Positions 29,517-39,100 of a DNA stretch of 64,000 nucleotides are shown here, piece by piece. Each line of letters begins with the position of its first letter. Position 1 is the stretch's first letter. This DNA is from Candidatus Sabulitectum silens. Its GTDB lineage: Bacteria; Fermentibacterota; Fermentibacteria; Fermentibacterales; JCC-6. A program made the position numbers and the translations under genes. The DNA lies in NCBI GenBank assembly GCA_001875255.1, contig MJAN01000001.1:372001-436000 (forward strand), written 5' to 3'. The notes beneath the pieces were generated by a model. That model did not search any database, was not told the origin of the DNA, and was given only the letters and a program-made list of their open reading frames with translations.

Positions 29517-31838
29517 GTGAAAAGAACCGATGTTCTTCTTGCCATGGGCAGCCCCGCCCTTCTGAAGACAACGGAAGAGGCCCTCCTCCGGGAGGGTCTT
29601 TCCGTTCACTCATCGGGGAATGGTATCGACGCCGTAATGGATGCCCTCCAGATACGCCCCCGCTGCGTTCTATGCGGTCAGGTCCTTGCGGGAATGGATG
29701 GCATGAAGGTGTGCAGGCTGCTGAATTCCCTGTTCACAAGGAAAGACATGCCGGTGATCATAAGCGTTCCCGACAGCAGGCCTGAGATGCGTCAGCGGGC
29801 CCTCAGCGCCGGAGCGGTTGCCGTTGTGGATTATTCGACCTCCTTTTCCGAGATCGCCGATCTCGTCCGCCTTCACATAAGTGAGTTCAGGACCACTCCA
29901 TCTCCCCTTGAGCTCACCCTCTCCAGGGACCGAGTACTTCCCATGGCGGCGGACTGTCTTGAGGAGTCCCTTGAATCCATCGAAACGGTGATTCGTTTCG
30001 CCGGGGACCTCAGGGGTGTCACATCTATTCCCGAGGCCTGCAGAAAGGTTTCCTCCGCTGTCCTTCGGGGGCTGGGATTTCAGAGGGTATGGGTGGGACT
30101 GGTGAACAGGAATCGCACCGAGATCGAGGCTGTTTCCTATCGTGGCAGAGGAATTACCGGAGAGTCGATACCGGTGGATCCCGGCGGCAGCCGGCTGCCG
30201 GCTGAAATGGCCCTCTCCTCCGGAGCCCAGATACCATCCTGGGACGCGGATCCCACCGGAATGGCTTCCGAGTGGGCCGGAAGCAGTTCCTATGTGGATA
30301 CACCCATAAGGGCCGGAAGCAGGGTGCTTGGAATAATCAGATGCGACAACGGTCTTTCAAGGCGGCGCCCGTCACCGGACAGCCTGCGAAGCCTCAGAAT
30401 GCTCTCCGACATGCTCTCTTCCTTCATCAGGTATCTGGATGTCCAGAGCCTGCTCGAGGAACGCATGGGCTCCATCGACCTCATAATGAAGGACATCGGG
30501 GTGGGTGCCATAATGATAGATCCCTCGGGAATGATCACCGACCGCAGCGGAGACTTTTCCGTGATCCCCGGGGGTGAGCCCCCATCAAAGGGTGACCCCC
30601 TCTGGAAGTTCCTGGATATTCTTCCCGGTGACACCGCTGAAAGGCTTAACGACGCCTTTCTGAAGGGAAGGGATTACTCCACGAAGCCTGTCAGACTCGG
30701 CGGCGGGAACGCCCATGCCGGGTTCTCACTCCATGAATCAGGTGGCAGGGGCATGCTCCTGGTCATAGCCGACCGATCCGCAACTGCGGGAATGACCCAG
30801 CGGATAAGGGCACTTGAGTTTGAAACCGACGCGGTGGCATCCCTGGCGGCGGACCTCACATCGGAAGGGGATGTAAGGGAGATCTGCAGAACAATGCTGA
30901 GGACCCTGGAAACATTCTACCCCGACGAATCCATTTCCGTGATGGCCGCTGGAACCCCACCTCAGCCATGATACCGGACTCGCTGACCATAAACGCAGTT
31001 TCAGGTTCAAGTTACAACAATGGAGCCTTATCTCCGGTGCGTCGCTTCTTCTTGACCGGGAAGGGGGAGGTATCGTGGGGGAGGCCGTGAGGAACTTCAG
31101 GATAATCAATGTCTCCGATGTCCTTCAGTGCGAGTATTACATCAGGAGTATTCCCGAGACCCGCAGCGAGATAGCCATCCCGATGCTTAGCCGGGGCAGG
31201 GTCGTGGGCTGATCGACATTCAGAGCGATAGGCTCAACCGTTTTCAGTCCGACGACATAAGAAGGCTGAACAATATGGTGGGTTTCGCCGCCGGGGTCCT
31301 CGACGCCGCCCTTCAGAAAACGGAACTCATCAACATGGCCAGAAGGGACAGGCTCACCGGTCTTCACAACATGACCTTCTTTGAGGAGCGGTATCCTGAA
31401 GAGTTCGAAAGGGCCCAGAGGTACGAGTATTCCTTTTCACTGATAATGATGGACATCGACGATTTCAAACACTACAACGACTCCCATGGCCACCCGATGG
31501 GGAACGTGCTTCTGCAGAAGGTAACAGCGGCCATGACAGGTGCCCTCAGGGATGTGGACATACTGGTCCGCTACGGCGGCGAGGAGTTCGTATGCATCCT
31601 TCCCCTGACCGACAAGCAGGTAGCCGTTGAAATTGCCGAAAGGATCCGATCGAAGGTCCTTCAGGCCAATGTGGATATTCCCCATGCGGAGGAACAGCCC
31701 CGGGGCTTTGTCAGCCTCAGCCTCGGTGTGGCCACATTCCCGGTTGATTCCAGGGAGAAGGATGAGCTGATCGAGCTGGCGGACCAGCGGATGTACCGGG
31801 CCAAGAGAGCGGGGAAGAACAGTGTCTGCCACAGCTAG
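29517..31838 (+). CDS. Diguanylate cyclase with degenerate receiver and GAF-like sensor domains (frameshifted)
   Basis: GTG at 29517 follows GGAGGGAT. Residues 1-125 have a CheY-like pattern, but the acidic pair is replaced (LLAMGSPAL), the phospho-acceptor position is Gly54 (CVLCGQVLAGMDG), and the conserved Lys is absent (DYSTSFSEI), so it is a pseudoreceiver. A GAF-like domain follows (about 155-290: IPEACRKVSSAVLRGLGFQR), then a PAS-like stretch (IGVGAIMIDPSGMITDRSGD) and a second GAF-like region that is broken by frameshifts near 30955, 31080 and 31210. The C-terminal GGDEF domain is intact: DRLTGLHNMTFFEER, MMDIDDFKHYNDSHGH, the active site YGGEEF at 31572-31589 and an RxxD inhibitory site (31548-31559) five residues before it. 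It should make c-di-GMP, subject to product inhibition. Confidence 0.9.
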
Positions 31839-32938
31839 GTCATACGATGTGGTCCTGGAAGAGGGCTTTGGCTGGTACTGCGTGAAGCGCATCAGGGATT
31901 CCATCCGCCGAATGGTGGAGGAAACCGGAGGCTGGCCTGAGGGCACCTCATCCGGCGACCGGGTGCTTCTGAAGGTGAACATGCTGGCTGCCAAGGACCC
32001 CTCCAGGGGAATAACCACACACCCTGCCGTTGCCGCCGCGGTGGCTTCACTCCTCAGGGACAGGGGCTGCCTGGTCGAAATAGGCGACAGCCCCGGCGGA
32101 GCGGTGAAGGGCGTTGCCAGATACTGGAGGAAGTGCGGTTTCCAGGCGGCGGCTGAACTCACCGGTGCGGAACTGATAAGCTTCGAGGCCTCCGGCTCAA
32201 GGCGTGTGGAGATCCATGGCAGGAAGTACGATGTGGCCCTTCCGGTCCTTGAACGCTACCAGTGCCGCATAAACCTGTCGAAGTTCAAGACCCACGCATA
32301 TACCCGGATGACCAACTCCCTGAAGAACGCCTTCGGCATTGTACCGGGTTTCGGGAAGGCAATGCTTCACACAAGGAGTCCCCGACCCAGATCTTGCGGT
32401 GAACATAGTGGACCTTTATGAGCTTGCCGGTTTCAGCCTGAACATAACCGATGGTATTCTATGCCTCGACCGCAGGGGGCCAAGCACAGATGGAAGAAAA
32501 CGCCACGAGGGTTTCATTGCCCTGTCCAGGTGTGGCGTGTGCCTGGATATGGTGCTCACGGACATGGCCGGCCTTCCCTGGGAGCAGCTGGATTCCACCA
32601 GAGAAGCACGCAGAAGGGGTCTGGGAAAACCATCCGGCGAGATAGAGGTAAAGGGAAGCCATGTATTCACCGGTTTTGAGATACCGGGAGAATCCTATCT
32701 GAACTACATTCCCAGGTGGCTCGGTTCCCTTGCCCGGGTGGTTCTCAGAAGGGCTCCGGTCTCCAACTCGAAGTGCACCGGCTGCGGCATCTGCGCCAGG
32801 GCCTGTCCGGTGGCGGCAATTGAGATAAAGGGAGGCAGGGCCTTCATGAAAAGGGGTAAGTGCATCATGTGCCTGTGCTGCCACGAGATGTGCCCTGAGA
32901 ACGCCGTGGTGGTTAAACTGCCCCTGGGAAGGAGCTGA
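31822..32938 (+). CDS. DUF362 protein with C-terminal 2x[4Fe-4S] ferredoxin domain (one frameshift)
   Basis: GTG at 31822 lies inside the end of the diguanylate cyclase gene, overlapping by 17 bases. The DUF362 part (residues 1 to about 290) shows VLLKVNMLAAKDPSRGITTH, GCLVEIGDSPGGAVKG and RINLSKFKTHAYTRMTNSLK with NAFGIVPG, all typical of the family. A missing base near 32375 interrupts it. The last 60 residues hold two clusters, CTGCGICARACPVAAIEI and CIMCLCCHEMCPENAV, each CX2CX2CX3CP. DUF362-ferredoxin proteins are cytoplasmic iron-sulfur proteins of unsettled function, thought to take part in electron transfer or cofactor chemistry. Length is about 372 residues. The acyltransferase gene follows without a gap. 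Confidence 0.88.
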
Positions 32939-33850
32939 ATGACCATGCCCAGGACCACCCTTTCCCACAGGATCCAGTATGGAGCAGTAAGGTTCTGCAC
33001 TTTCTGGCTGAACCTTCTCCCCCTCCGGGCGGCCCTTGCCCTCGGGGCCTGCCTTGGAAGGACCGCCTGGTTCCTCCGGGTTCGCCGAAGGATCTGCAGG
33101 ATAAACATAGGAGCTGCCTTCCCCGAACATGGTTCAAGGGAGATAGATCGCATCGGAAGGGAGTCCTTCGCCAATAGCGGCAGGTTCATGGTGGAGTTCG
33201 CCCGCCAGGAAAAAATGGGCCGGGAGTACTTCGAGAAATACATAACCGTGGAGAAAAATGAGGCCCTGGAGAGCTTTCTCAGCCACCGGGGCGGTGTAAT
33301 CGCCCTGGGCTACCACTTCGGTAACTGGGAGTACAACGGTGTCTGCCACCAGTTCCTCGGCAAGGAGACCACCTTCCTTGTGGGAAGGCAGCACAATCCC
33401 CTGATAGACGCATACATAAACTCGCTGCGATCCTCGGCTGGACCGGCCCTTCTCACAAGGGACGCCTCGATGCGGGGAATAATCAGGATATCCCGGAAGG
33501 GAGGAGCCGTGTGCTGGCTCAGCGACCAGTACGGCGGGAAGAACGGCCTCGTGGTGGATTTCTTCGGGAAACCGGCGTCGACCCCCAGGGGGGCGGCTGC
33601 CTTCAGCGTGAAACTGGGGATGCCAATACTGTGCGGGGTGATGATAAGGAAAAAAGGACCCTACCAGCGGTTCTCACCCAGGGCATTCCTTTTGCCGGAC
33701 ACCGGCCTTCCCCGGCACGAAGCCGAGCTGGACATCACCGGAAGGTACACGAAGGTTCTGGAAGAAGTGGTTAAGGAACACCCTGAACAGTACTGGTGGG
33801 CCCACAAAAGATGGAAGCGTACCACGGATATATACAAACGCCCCCGGTGA
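32939..33850 (+). CDS. Lipid A biosynthesis-type lauroyl/acyl transferase (LpxL/HtrB family)
   Basis: The intact 303-residue protein starts with ATG at 32939, directly after the previous stop. An N-terminal hydrophobic anchor (FCTFWLNLLPLRAALALGACLG) is followed by RRRICRINIGAAFPE, the family's usual positive stretch. The HX4E catalytic motif appears as YHFGNWEYNG, and later landmarks are SDQYGGKNGLVVDFFGKPAS with TPRGAA, and the ending HPEQYWWAHKRWK, which matches Y-x-W-x-H-x-R-W/F-K in LpxL. It adds a secondary acyl chain to lipid A or a similar glycolipid at the inner face of the cytoplasmic membrane. This supports an LPS-bearing outer membrane. It meets the convergent lipoprotein gene at 33851 with no gap. 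Confidence 0.9.
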   Translation: MTMPRTTLSHRIQYGAVRFCTFWLNLLPLRAALALGACLGRTAWFLRVRRRICRINIGAAFPEHGSREIDRIGRESFANSGRFMVEFARQEKMGREYFEKYITVEKNEALESFLSHRGGVIALGYHFGNWEYNGVCHQFLGKETTFLVGRQHNPLIDAYINSLRSSAGPALLTRDASMRGIIRISRKGGAVCWLSDQYGGKNGLVVDFFGKPASTPRGAAAFSVKLGMPILCGVMIRKKGPYQRFSPRAFLLPDTGLPRHEAELDITGRYTKVLEEVVKEHPEQYWWAHKRWKRTTDIYKRPR

Positions 33851-34978
33851 TCACCTGACTACACAGAGCCGCTGATAACCCTCCTCGGGATCCTCCTCCC
33901 ATGCAAGTATCCCCTCTTCGCTCACCGAGAACCGCCACGTCCAGCCCGGTTCTTCGAACACCCTGTGCCCCAGAAGGTTGCCCTGGAGATCGAAAAGATC
34001 GAAGAAGGGGTATTCCATGGTTCCCCGCTGTACCCAGATGTTGCCGTCGGGACCAATGTCCACATTCACTATCATGTCGCGGAAGGGTTTCGGCTGGTAA
34101 TCCGTCATGCCCTGGCCTCCCATCTGTCCGAAGAAAGCTTCCATGTAGGCCTTTTCCTCGGCGATCTCCTCCGGTGTTTTGGGTACCGGTTCAATGTCGA
34201 GGGTGAGGGTGAAGGCTTCCGTGCCGTCCGGGAACCAGGCCTGTACCCTGTATTCCTCCGACACCCTGAGGGCCATGAGCAGCAGATCCCGGTTTCCGCC
34301 GACGGTGATTCCCAGCAGAAAATCATTTATCATGTCCGATGCGCCGCCTGCAATGAGGTCGCTAAGGGATATACTGGTTGAATCCGCCCAGAAAACATGT
34401 TCGTAGTCAGCCTGGCCGTAGGGGAAGCTCACAAGCCTTCGGTAAAGGGTGAAGTTCTGGCCGTCGTTCTCGGAATAGTCCGGCTTGTAGGCCGCAAGAG
34501 TGGAGTCGTTAAGCGCCACGCACTGCATTGGCGGGTTATTGACCCAGTGCTGTATTTCCTCCAGGAAGGCGAGGGAATCGTCGAACACCACGAAACCCTG
34601 TTTCAACATGTTGCTGACAATGGTGCTGCCGTTCATCTGGAAGAATTCGAAGGAGAGATTAGACAGTTCTCCCGGGCCGTCGCCCTGCCGGGATATCTGT
34701 CTGATGTACTCCCCATCGGGGGTGTACTCCTTCAGGCAGGCCCTGCCGGTGTCAAGCACTATTATGTTGCCCGTTACTGAATGGTATTCGGCATCGGCCA
34801 CTATGCCGAAGGTGTTCGTGGAGTCTCCCAGTTCCTCGCCTATGGCCAGGGCCACCCTTAGGGTGTCCGCCTCGATCCCATGCAGGGAGCCGCCTGCTGT
34901 CCCCTCGGTGGGGTCTTCGGCTGCACCACATCCCGAGAGAACCAGGCAGGTGAAAAGGGCGAAAAGGATCTTTTGCAT
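33851..34978 (-). CDS. Lipoprotein with six-bladed beta-propeller-like fold
   Basis: ATG at 34978 has GGAG six bases ahead and gives MQKILFALFTCLVLSGCGAA with a lipobox (LSGC), so the mature protein is a lipoprotein anchored at its N-terminal Cys. The body has repeated strand motifs of the 6-bladed beta-propeller (BF3164/DUF4934-like) type: VTGNIIVLDTGRACLKEYTP, DGEYIRQISRQGDGPGELS, and near the C-terminus VDIGPDGNIWVQRG, FDLFDLQGNLLGHRVF and FSVSEEGILAWEED. It is intact at about 375 residues. Upstream in-frame starts at 34984 and 34996 are possible but less well placed. It is divergent from gpsA by about 108 bases. Ligand and role are unknown. Confidence 0.75.
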   Translation of the reverse strand: MQKILFALFTCLVLSGCGAAEDPTEGTAGGSLHGIEADTLRVALAIGEELGDSTNTFGIVADAEYHSVTGNIIVLDTGRACLKEYTPDGEYIRQISRQGDGPGELSNLSFEFFQMNGSTIVSNMLKQGFVVFDDSLAFLEEIQHWVNNPPMQCVALNDSTLAAYKPDYSENDGQNFTLYRRLVSFPYGQADYEHVFWADSTSISLSDLIAGGASDMINDFLLGITVGGNRDLLLMALRVSEEYRVQAWFPDGTEAFTLTLDIEPVPKTPEEIAEEKAYMEAFFGQMGGQGMTDYQPKPFRDMIVNVDIGPDGNIWVQRGTMEYPFFDLFDLQGNLLGHRVFEEPGWTWRFSVSEEGILAWEEDPEEGYQRLCVVR

Positions 34979-35086
34979 GTTCATCTCCATTCTCAAGGTC
35001 TTTATTCCCTAATATGGGAGGGATCCCCCGAATGTCAAAAACACAGTGAAAGGAGTATATTGCAGCCATTGGAAAGGAGGGGCCCG

Positions 35087-36057
35087 ATGAGGATCTCAGT
35101 GCTTGGCTGCGGCCGGTGGGGCAGTTTTCACCTGTGGTACGCCGCCAGGCGGGGTTTCCATGTAACCGGCTGGGAACCAGCTGAAAGCCTTCCCTTCCGG
35201 GATCTCATGAAGGAACGCTCCAATGCCTATCTCGAGCTTCCCGGCGAGGTAAGGCTCACCACCGATCTCGGCGAGGCCCTGGGGGCGGATCAGATAATAG
35301 CAGCGGTTCCCGCCCAGCTCTTCAGAACCCTGGCACGGGAGCTTTCCCGGCACGATCTTGAGAGGACCGATCTCGTGCTGTGCATGAAAGGCCTGGAGCT
35401 TGATACCGGGAAGAGGCTTTCCACCGTGGCCCTTGAAGAGGGGATTCGCTGCCGTTCAGTAAGCGTATGGGTGGGACCGGGCCATCCCCAGGATTTCGTT
35501 GCCGGGGTTCCCGGGTGCATGCTTGTGGTCTCGGAGAAAGAGGAAGCGGCAAAGAGGATTACCGGAAGGATGGGTTCCCCGCTGGTAAGGATATACCACT
35601 CCACCGACCTCATCGGCTGTGAAATAGGCGCCGCGGCCAAGAATGTTATCGGCATTGCCGCGGGAATGCTTGACGGCATGAAAATGAGCGGTCTCAAAGG
35701 GGCATTGATGGCCCGGGGGCCCCAGGAGGTGGCAAGGCTGGTGAAGGCCGCCGGGGGGGACTGGAGAAGCGTTTACGGCCTGTCCCACCTCGGGGACTAT
35801 GAGGCGACTCTGTTTTCAAGGTTCAGCAGGAACAGGGGCTTCGGCGAGGCCCTTGTGATGGGGGAAACCCTCCAGGGGCTGGCGGAGGGGGTACCCACTT
35901 CGAAGGCAATGCTTTCCCTGGCTGAAGAACTCTCGGTGGAACTTCCTGTAACATCAATGGTACGCCGTATTATAGATGGGGAACTGGATCTGAAGACGGC
36001 CATCGGTCGATTGTTCCTCAGGCCCCAGAAAGAGGAGTTCAGTGCGGAGCTTCCTAG
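35087..36057 (+). CDS. gpsA: Glycerol-3-phosphate dehydrogenase [NAD(P)+]
   Basis: GpsA makes sn-glycerol 3-phosphate from dihydroxyacetone phosphate for phospholipid synthesis. ATG at 35087 has GGAAAGGAGG ahead. The Rossmann start is ISVLGCGRWGSFHLWYAARR, followed by IIAAVPAQLFRTLAREL, LCMKGLELDTGKRLS, VWVGPGHPQDFVAGVPG, and the catalytic-domain signature IGCEIGAAAKNVIGIAAGML with the conserved Lys. LSHLGDYEATLFSRFSRNRGFG corresponds to the usual GLGDLxxTCxSxxSRNxxxG. In the sequence as given the frame runs on into the next gene. One missing T at about 36055 would give GpsA the ending SAELP-stop and at the same time restore the next gene, so the fusion is an artefact. Length is about 323 residues. 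Confidence 0.93.
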
Positions 36058-37166
36058 TTTCCTGGTCCTTCTGGCCATGTTTTCCATAAGCCCGGCGGAG
36101 AACGCCGAATACAGGTATTTCTGGGTGGTCCGCAACGGCCTTTCCACCCCGGGGGAGATTGACGAACTCCTGAACAGGGCCGCCGAAGCCGGGGCCAACG
36201 GAGTTCTGGTCCAGGTGGTGGGAAGGGGTGAGGCCTACTACAGCTCCGATGTTCTCCCCCCGGCGGAGTTTTCCGGTTTTGACGACCCCCTGGAGTATCT
36301 CATAATGAAGGCACGTCCCTGGGGCTTGAGGTACACGCCTGGGTTAACGCCTTCCTTGTCTGGTCTTCGCCCATTGCTCCCCCTCCCCTGAACACATTTA
36401 CAACACCCATCCGGAGTGGTTCACCGGCCACGCCAACGGCAGAAGCAGCCGGGCCTTTTCCCCGGAAGCTGCGGAGGCGGCGGGTCTGGTGGGGGCAACC
36501 CTTTCCCCGGCCTATCCCGGGGTGAGGAATTACATAGCGGACATCGCCCGGGAGATCGCCATGAACTACGATGTGGCGGGTATCCACCTTGATTACATAA
36601 GGTACCCCAATTCCTCCTTCGGATACTCACCCGGCGAGGTGGAGCTGTATTTCCTGGAAACATGCCTTCAGCCTGAGGATGACCCACTGTCCTGGGAGAA
36701 CTGGAAAAGACAGCAGGTGACGGCGACTGTGGAAACGGTCAGGGCGGTCCTTCGCGGCTCAGATCCCCAGATGATCCTTACCTGTGCCGTGATGGCGGAC
36801 CCAAACACCGCCAGGGAGGAATTCTCATGCGACTGGAGATACTGGCTCTCCCAGGGCCTTGTGGACCTCGCCTTTCCCATGGCCTACACATCCAACAGGG
36901 AGAGGGCCCTTGAGCTTGCCTCGTCAATAACCCTTGAACACCCCGAGAAGATCGTTTACGGCATAGGAATGTGGAATCAGTCCGCTGAGAACGCCCTCCC
37001 GGCAGCGGAGAGGGCCCTTTCCCTGGGTGCCCGGGGGATATGCGTATTCAGCCTGAACTCCCTTTCCCCCGGGGATGGGGAGGTCCTGAGAAGCCGGTGG
37101 GGCACAGGGCCCATGCCAGACCACGGTGTTTCCCCGGCCATGTTCAACAGGGTCGTGATCCCATGA
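36042..37166 (+). CDS. Exported GHL10-type glycoside hydrolase-like protein (frameshifted)
   Basis: GTG at 36042 lies inside the end of gpsA with AGAGGAG ahead; with one T restored near 36055 it begins MRSFLSFLVLLAMFSISPA, a clear signal peptide. The mature part resembles PF02638 (GHL10): EYRYFWVVRNGLSTPGEIDE, AGANGVLVQVVGRGEAYYSS, then LEVHAWVNAFLVW, ATLSPAYPGVRNYIADIARE and the signature YDVAGIHLDYIRYPN, where the Asp residues after the strand are likely catalytic. Later DLAFPMAYTS corresponds to the family's M-x-Y. Frameshifts lie near 36320 and 36395 as well. Repaired length is about 375 residues. It probably acts on an envelope or extracellular glycan. Confidence 0.82.
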
Positions 37167-37922
37167 AACTTGCGGTCCTGGCCAGCGGCTCCTCGGGTAA
37201 CGCCCTTGCGGTTGAGCACGGCGGGCAGGTCCTCTTCTTTGACGCCGGCCTCAGCGGAAAGCAGCACCTTATAAGGCTTCAAAGCTCCGGTCTTCCAGCT
37301 GCGGAACCGATAGGCCTTTTCATAAGCCATGAACACGGAGATCACTCACGGTGCGCCGGTATCCTGGCCAGAAAGTACCGGGTGCCGGTGTTCGGTACCC
37401 CGGGAACTGAACGGGTCACGCCTCACCGGCCAGAAACTGCACGGCCTGGAGGCTTTTTCCAACGGAGACACCATAACGGTGGGAGGGTTCACCGTGGAAC
37501 CCTGGAGCATTCCCCACGATGCCAGGGATCCCAGCGGGTTCACCGTAACCGCCGGGGGACGGAGGCTTGGGATAGCCACCGACATGGGCGCAGCCGGACC
37601 CATGGTCCTCAAAATGCTGGAGGGATGCAACGGACTGGTCTTTGAATTCAATCATGATATAGATATGCTTTGGGATGGCCCCTATCCCTGGCCCCTGAAG
37701 CAGAGAATAGCCTCAGGCGAGGGGCATCTTTCCAACGATGCCGCCGGAGAGGCCCTGGCCCTGATCGCCGGCCCCGGGCTGGGTTTCTGCGTGGCGGCCC
37801 ACCTCAGCGCAGAGAACAACACCGCTGATCTGGCGTTGAAGGTATGTACCGAGGTGGCCGGGAGCAGGTTTGAAGTTTTCGCGGGGAAGCCCTATCAGGC
37901 CCTTCCCTTCATGGAAGTATAG
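37163..37922 (+). CDS. Metallo-beta-lactamase-fold hydrolase, YycJ/WalJ-like (one frameshift)
   Basis: ATG at 37163 overlaps the previous stop (ATGA). The fold's first strand pair is LAVLASGSSGNALAVEHGGQ, with FFDAGLSGKQ, and the metal motif is ISHEHGDHSRCAG (HxHxDH). Further features are IPHDARDPSGFTVTAGGRRL, IATDMG and FEFNHDIDML, which are family landmarks for the YycJ/VicX group, and GHLSNDAAGEAL with VAAHLSAENNT. The frame shifts near 37410; removing one G from CCGGGA would give TPELNGSRLTGQKLHGL, so this one looks like an extra base. Length is about 252 residues. WalJ-type proteins are reported as nucleases or DNA-replication-linked hydrolases. The role here is open. Confidence 0.88.
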
Positions 37923-37930
37923 GAGGCGTT

Positions 37931-38454
37931 TTGTTTAAGATCATCATTCTGGCGGTACTTGTCACGGTTTCCTTCGGGGGGACGGTGGACATTGTGTTGG
38001 AGGGGGCCGGTGTGAGCCCGATCGGAGGCTGGGGCAGCAACCTCAGCGGCGGTCTTGCCGGCGGTATCCAGGCCAACTGGCTTCTGTCCGGTAAGTTCAG
38101 GGCCGGGGCGGGTATCGAGGGGTGACCTTCGGCGACGGCAACAGCGGAGACGCCTCCTTTTCCCAGCTGAAACCCATGGGGCTTTTCTCCTTCTATCTGC
38201 GCCCCCAGGGCAACACGTTCAACCCGGGTATAGTGGCCGCCTTCGGCTATTGCCGAAGCAGGCTCTCCTCCGGCGGCGGAACCGACCCCGCCAGCTGGGA
38301 CCCCTTCTGGAGGGCCGGGATCAGGTGGAACTTCAGCCTTGGTCAACCCTGGAGGGCCGGTGTGGGTTTCGACCTTGAGAGCGTACTTTCCGCCGACAAG
38401 ACCGGTGACGCCTTCAGGCTGACCTTCGGCGTGTCAAGGGAGGTGGGGCTGTGA
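37931..38454 (+). CDS. Small outer-membrane beta-barrel-like protein (one frameshift)
   Basis: TTG at 37931 follows GGAGGCG and gives MFKIIILAVLVTVSFGG, a signal peptide. Strand-like segments follow (TVDIVLEGAGVSPIGGW, GGIQANWLLSGKFRAGAGI, LFSFYLRPQG, RAGIRWNFSLGQPWRAGVGF). A missing base near 38122 splits the gene. The repaired protein is about 174 residues and ends RLTFGVSREVGL. The alternating pattern fits a small barrel, although the C-terminal residue is Leu and not Phe. The stop overlaps the next lipoprotein gene. I do not recognise a specific family. Confidence 0.6.
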
Positions 38455-39098
38455 AAAGAGTTCTCATACTGCTCACAGGGCTTCTCATTCTCGCCGGGTG
38501 CGACAGCAACCCGCTCTATCTCAGGCTTTCCGCCGACTACTTTCCGGTTTCACCCTCCGGAGCCACATGGGAATACTCCATGGAGGGCGGGGGCAGCAAA
38601 ATAGTTACCGTGGTGGATCAGAAGATCGTTGGAGAACGCCCCTGCTGGCGGTTCCAGTCCGGCGCGGGATACACCTACTGGATAAACGACCGCGGCAGAC
38701 TTGAGAAGTTCGAGGATCACACGGTGCTCTTCAACGGATATCAGGTCCCCATCTATCAGGGCTGGGTTACCATGCTTCAGTGGCCCCTTGCAGAGGGCAT
38801 GACCCGCCGGGATTCCGTTGGCGCCCAGGCGGTGAGTCAGGGTGTTACCCTCAGCCACACCTGGATCCGGAACCAGACGGTATCCGGACCGGAGGTCTCC
38901 CCGGACGGTGTCTGGGCCCAGTGCTACAGGATACACCAGGAGGAAACCGTTATTAACTGGATACAGACCGCGGGCTTTTCCCCGGAGACCACAGTTACGG
39001 TGAGGAACATCTGGCTTGCCCCGGATGTGGGCATGGTGGCCATGTCCTCCGCTGACAGCGTTCTCACTCTGGTGAGCTTTACAGGGGGAGAGGAGTAG
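38451..39098 (+). CDS. Lipoprotein of unknown function
   Basis: GTG at 38451 overlaps the previous stop. The leader MKRVLILLTGLLILAGCDSN has a lipobox (LAGC), with Asp at position +2 of the mature Cys, which in enterobacteria signals inner-membrane retention; whether that rule holds here is unknown. The remaining about 195 residues are strand-rich (PSGATWEYSMEGGGSKIVTV, FNGYQVPIYQGW, PETTVTVRNIWLAPDVGMVA). The pattern of a short initial W-x-Y-S strand and a late V-G-x-V resembles small lipocalin-like or LolB-like lipoproteins, but I cannot name the family. It is intact and sits between the barrel protein and a permease. Confidence 0.6.
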   Translation: MKRVLILLTGLLILAGCDSNPLYLRLSADYFPVSPSGATWEYSMEGGGSKIVTVVDQKIVGERPCWRFQSGAGYTYWINDRGRLEKFEDHTVLFNGYQVPIYQGWVTMLQWPLAEGMTRRDSVGAQAVSQGVTLSHTWIRNQTVSGPEVSPDGVWAQCYRIHQEETVINWIQTAGFSPETTVTVRNIWLAPDVGMVAMSSADSVLTLVSFTGGEE

Positions 39099-39100
39099 AC

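Noticed and set aside
29517-31838. Ordinary response regulator with a GGDEF output
   Set aside because: The receiver lacks the phospho-acceptor Asp, acidic pair and Lys, so phosphorylation control is not supported.
35087-36391. A bifunctional GpsA-glycoside hydrolase fusion protein
   Set aside because: The junction has a stop, a ribosome site and a signal peptide once a single missing T is restored, so the fusion is an artefact.
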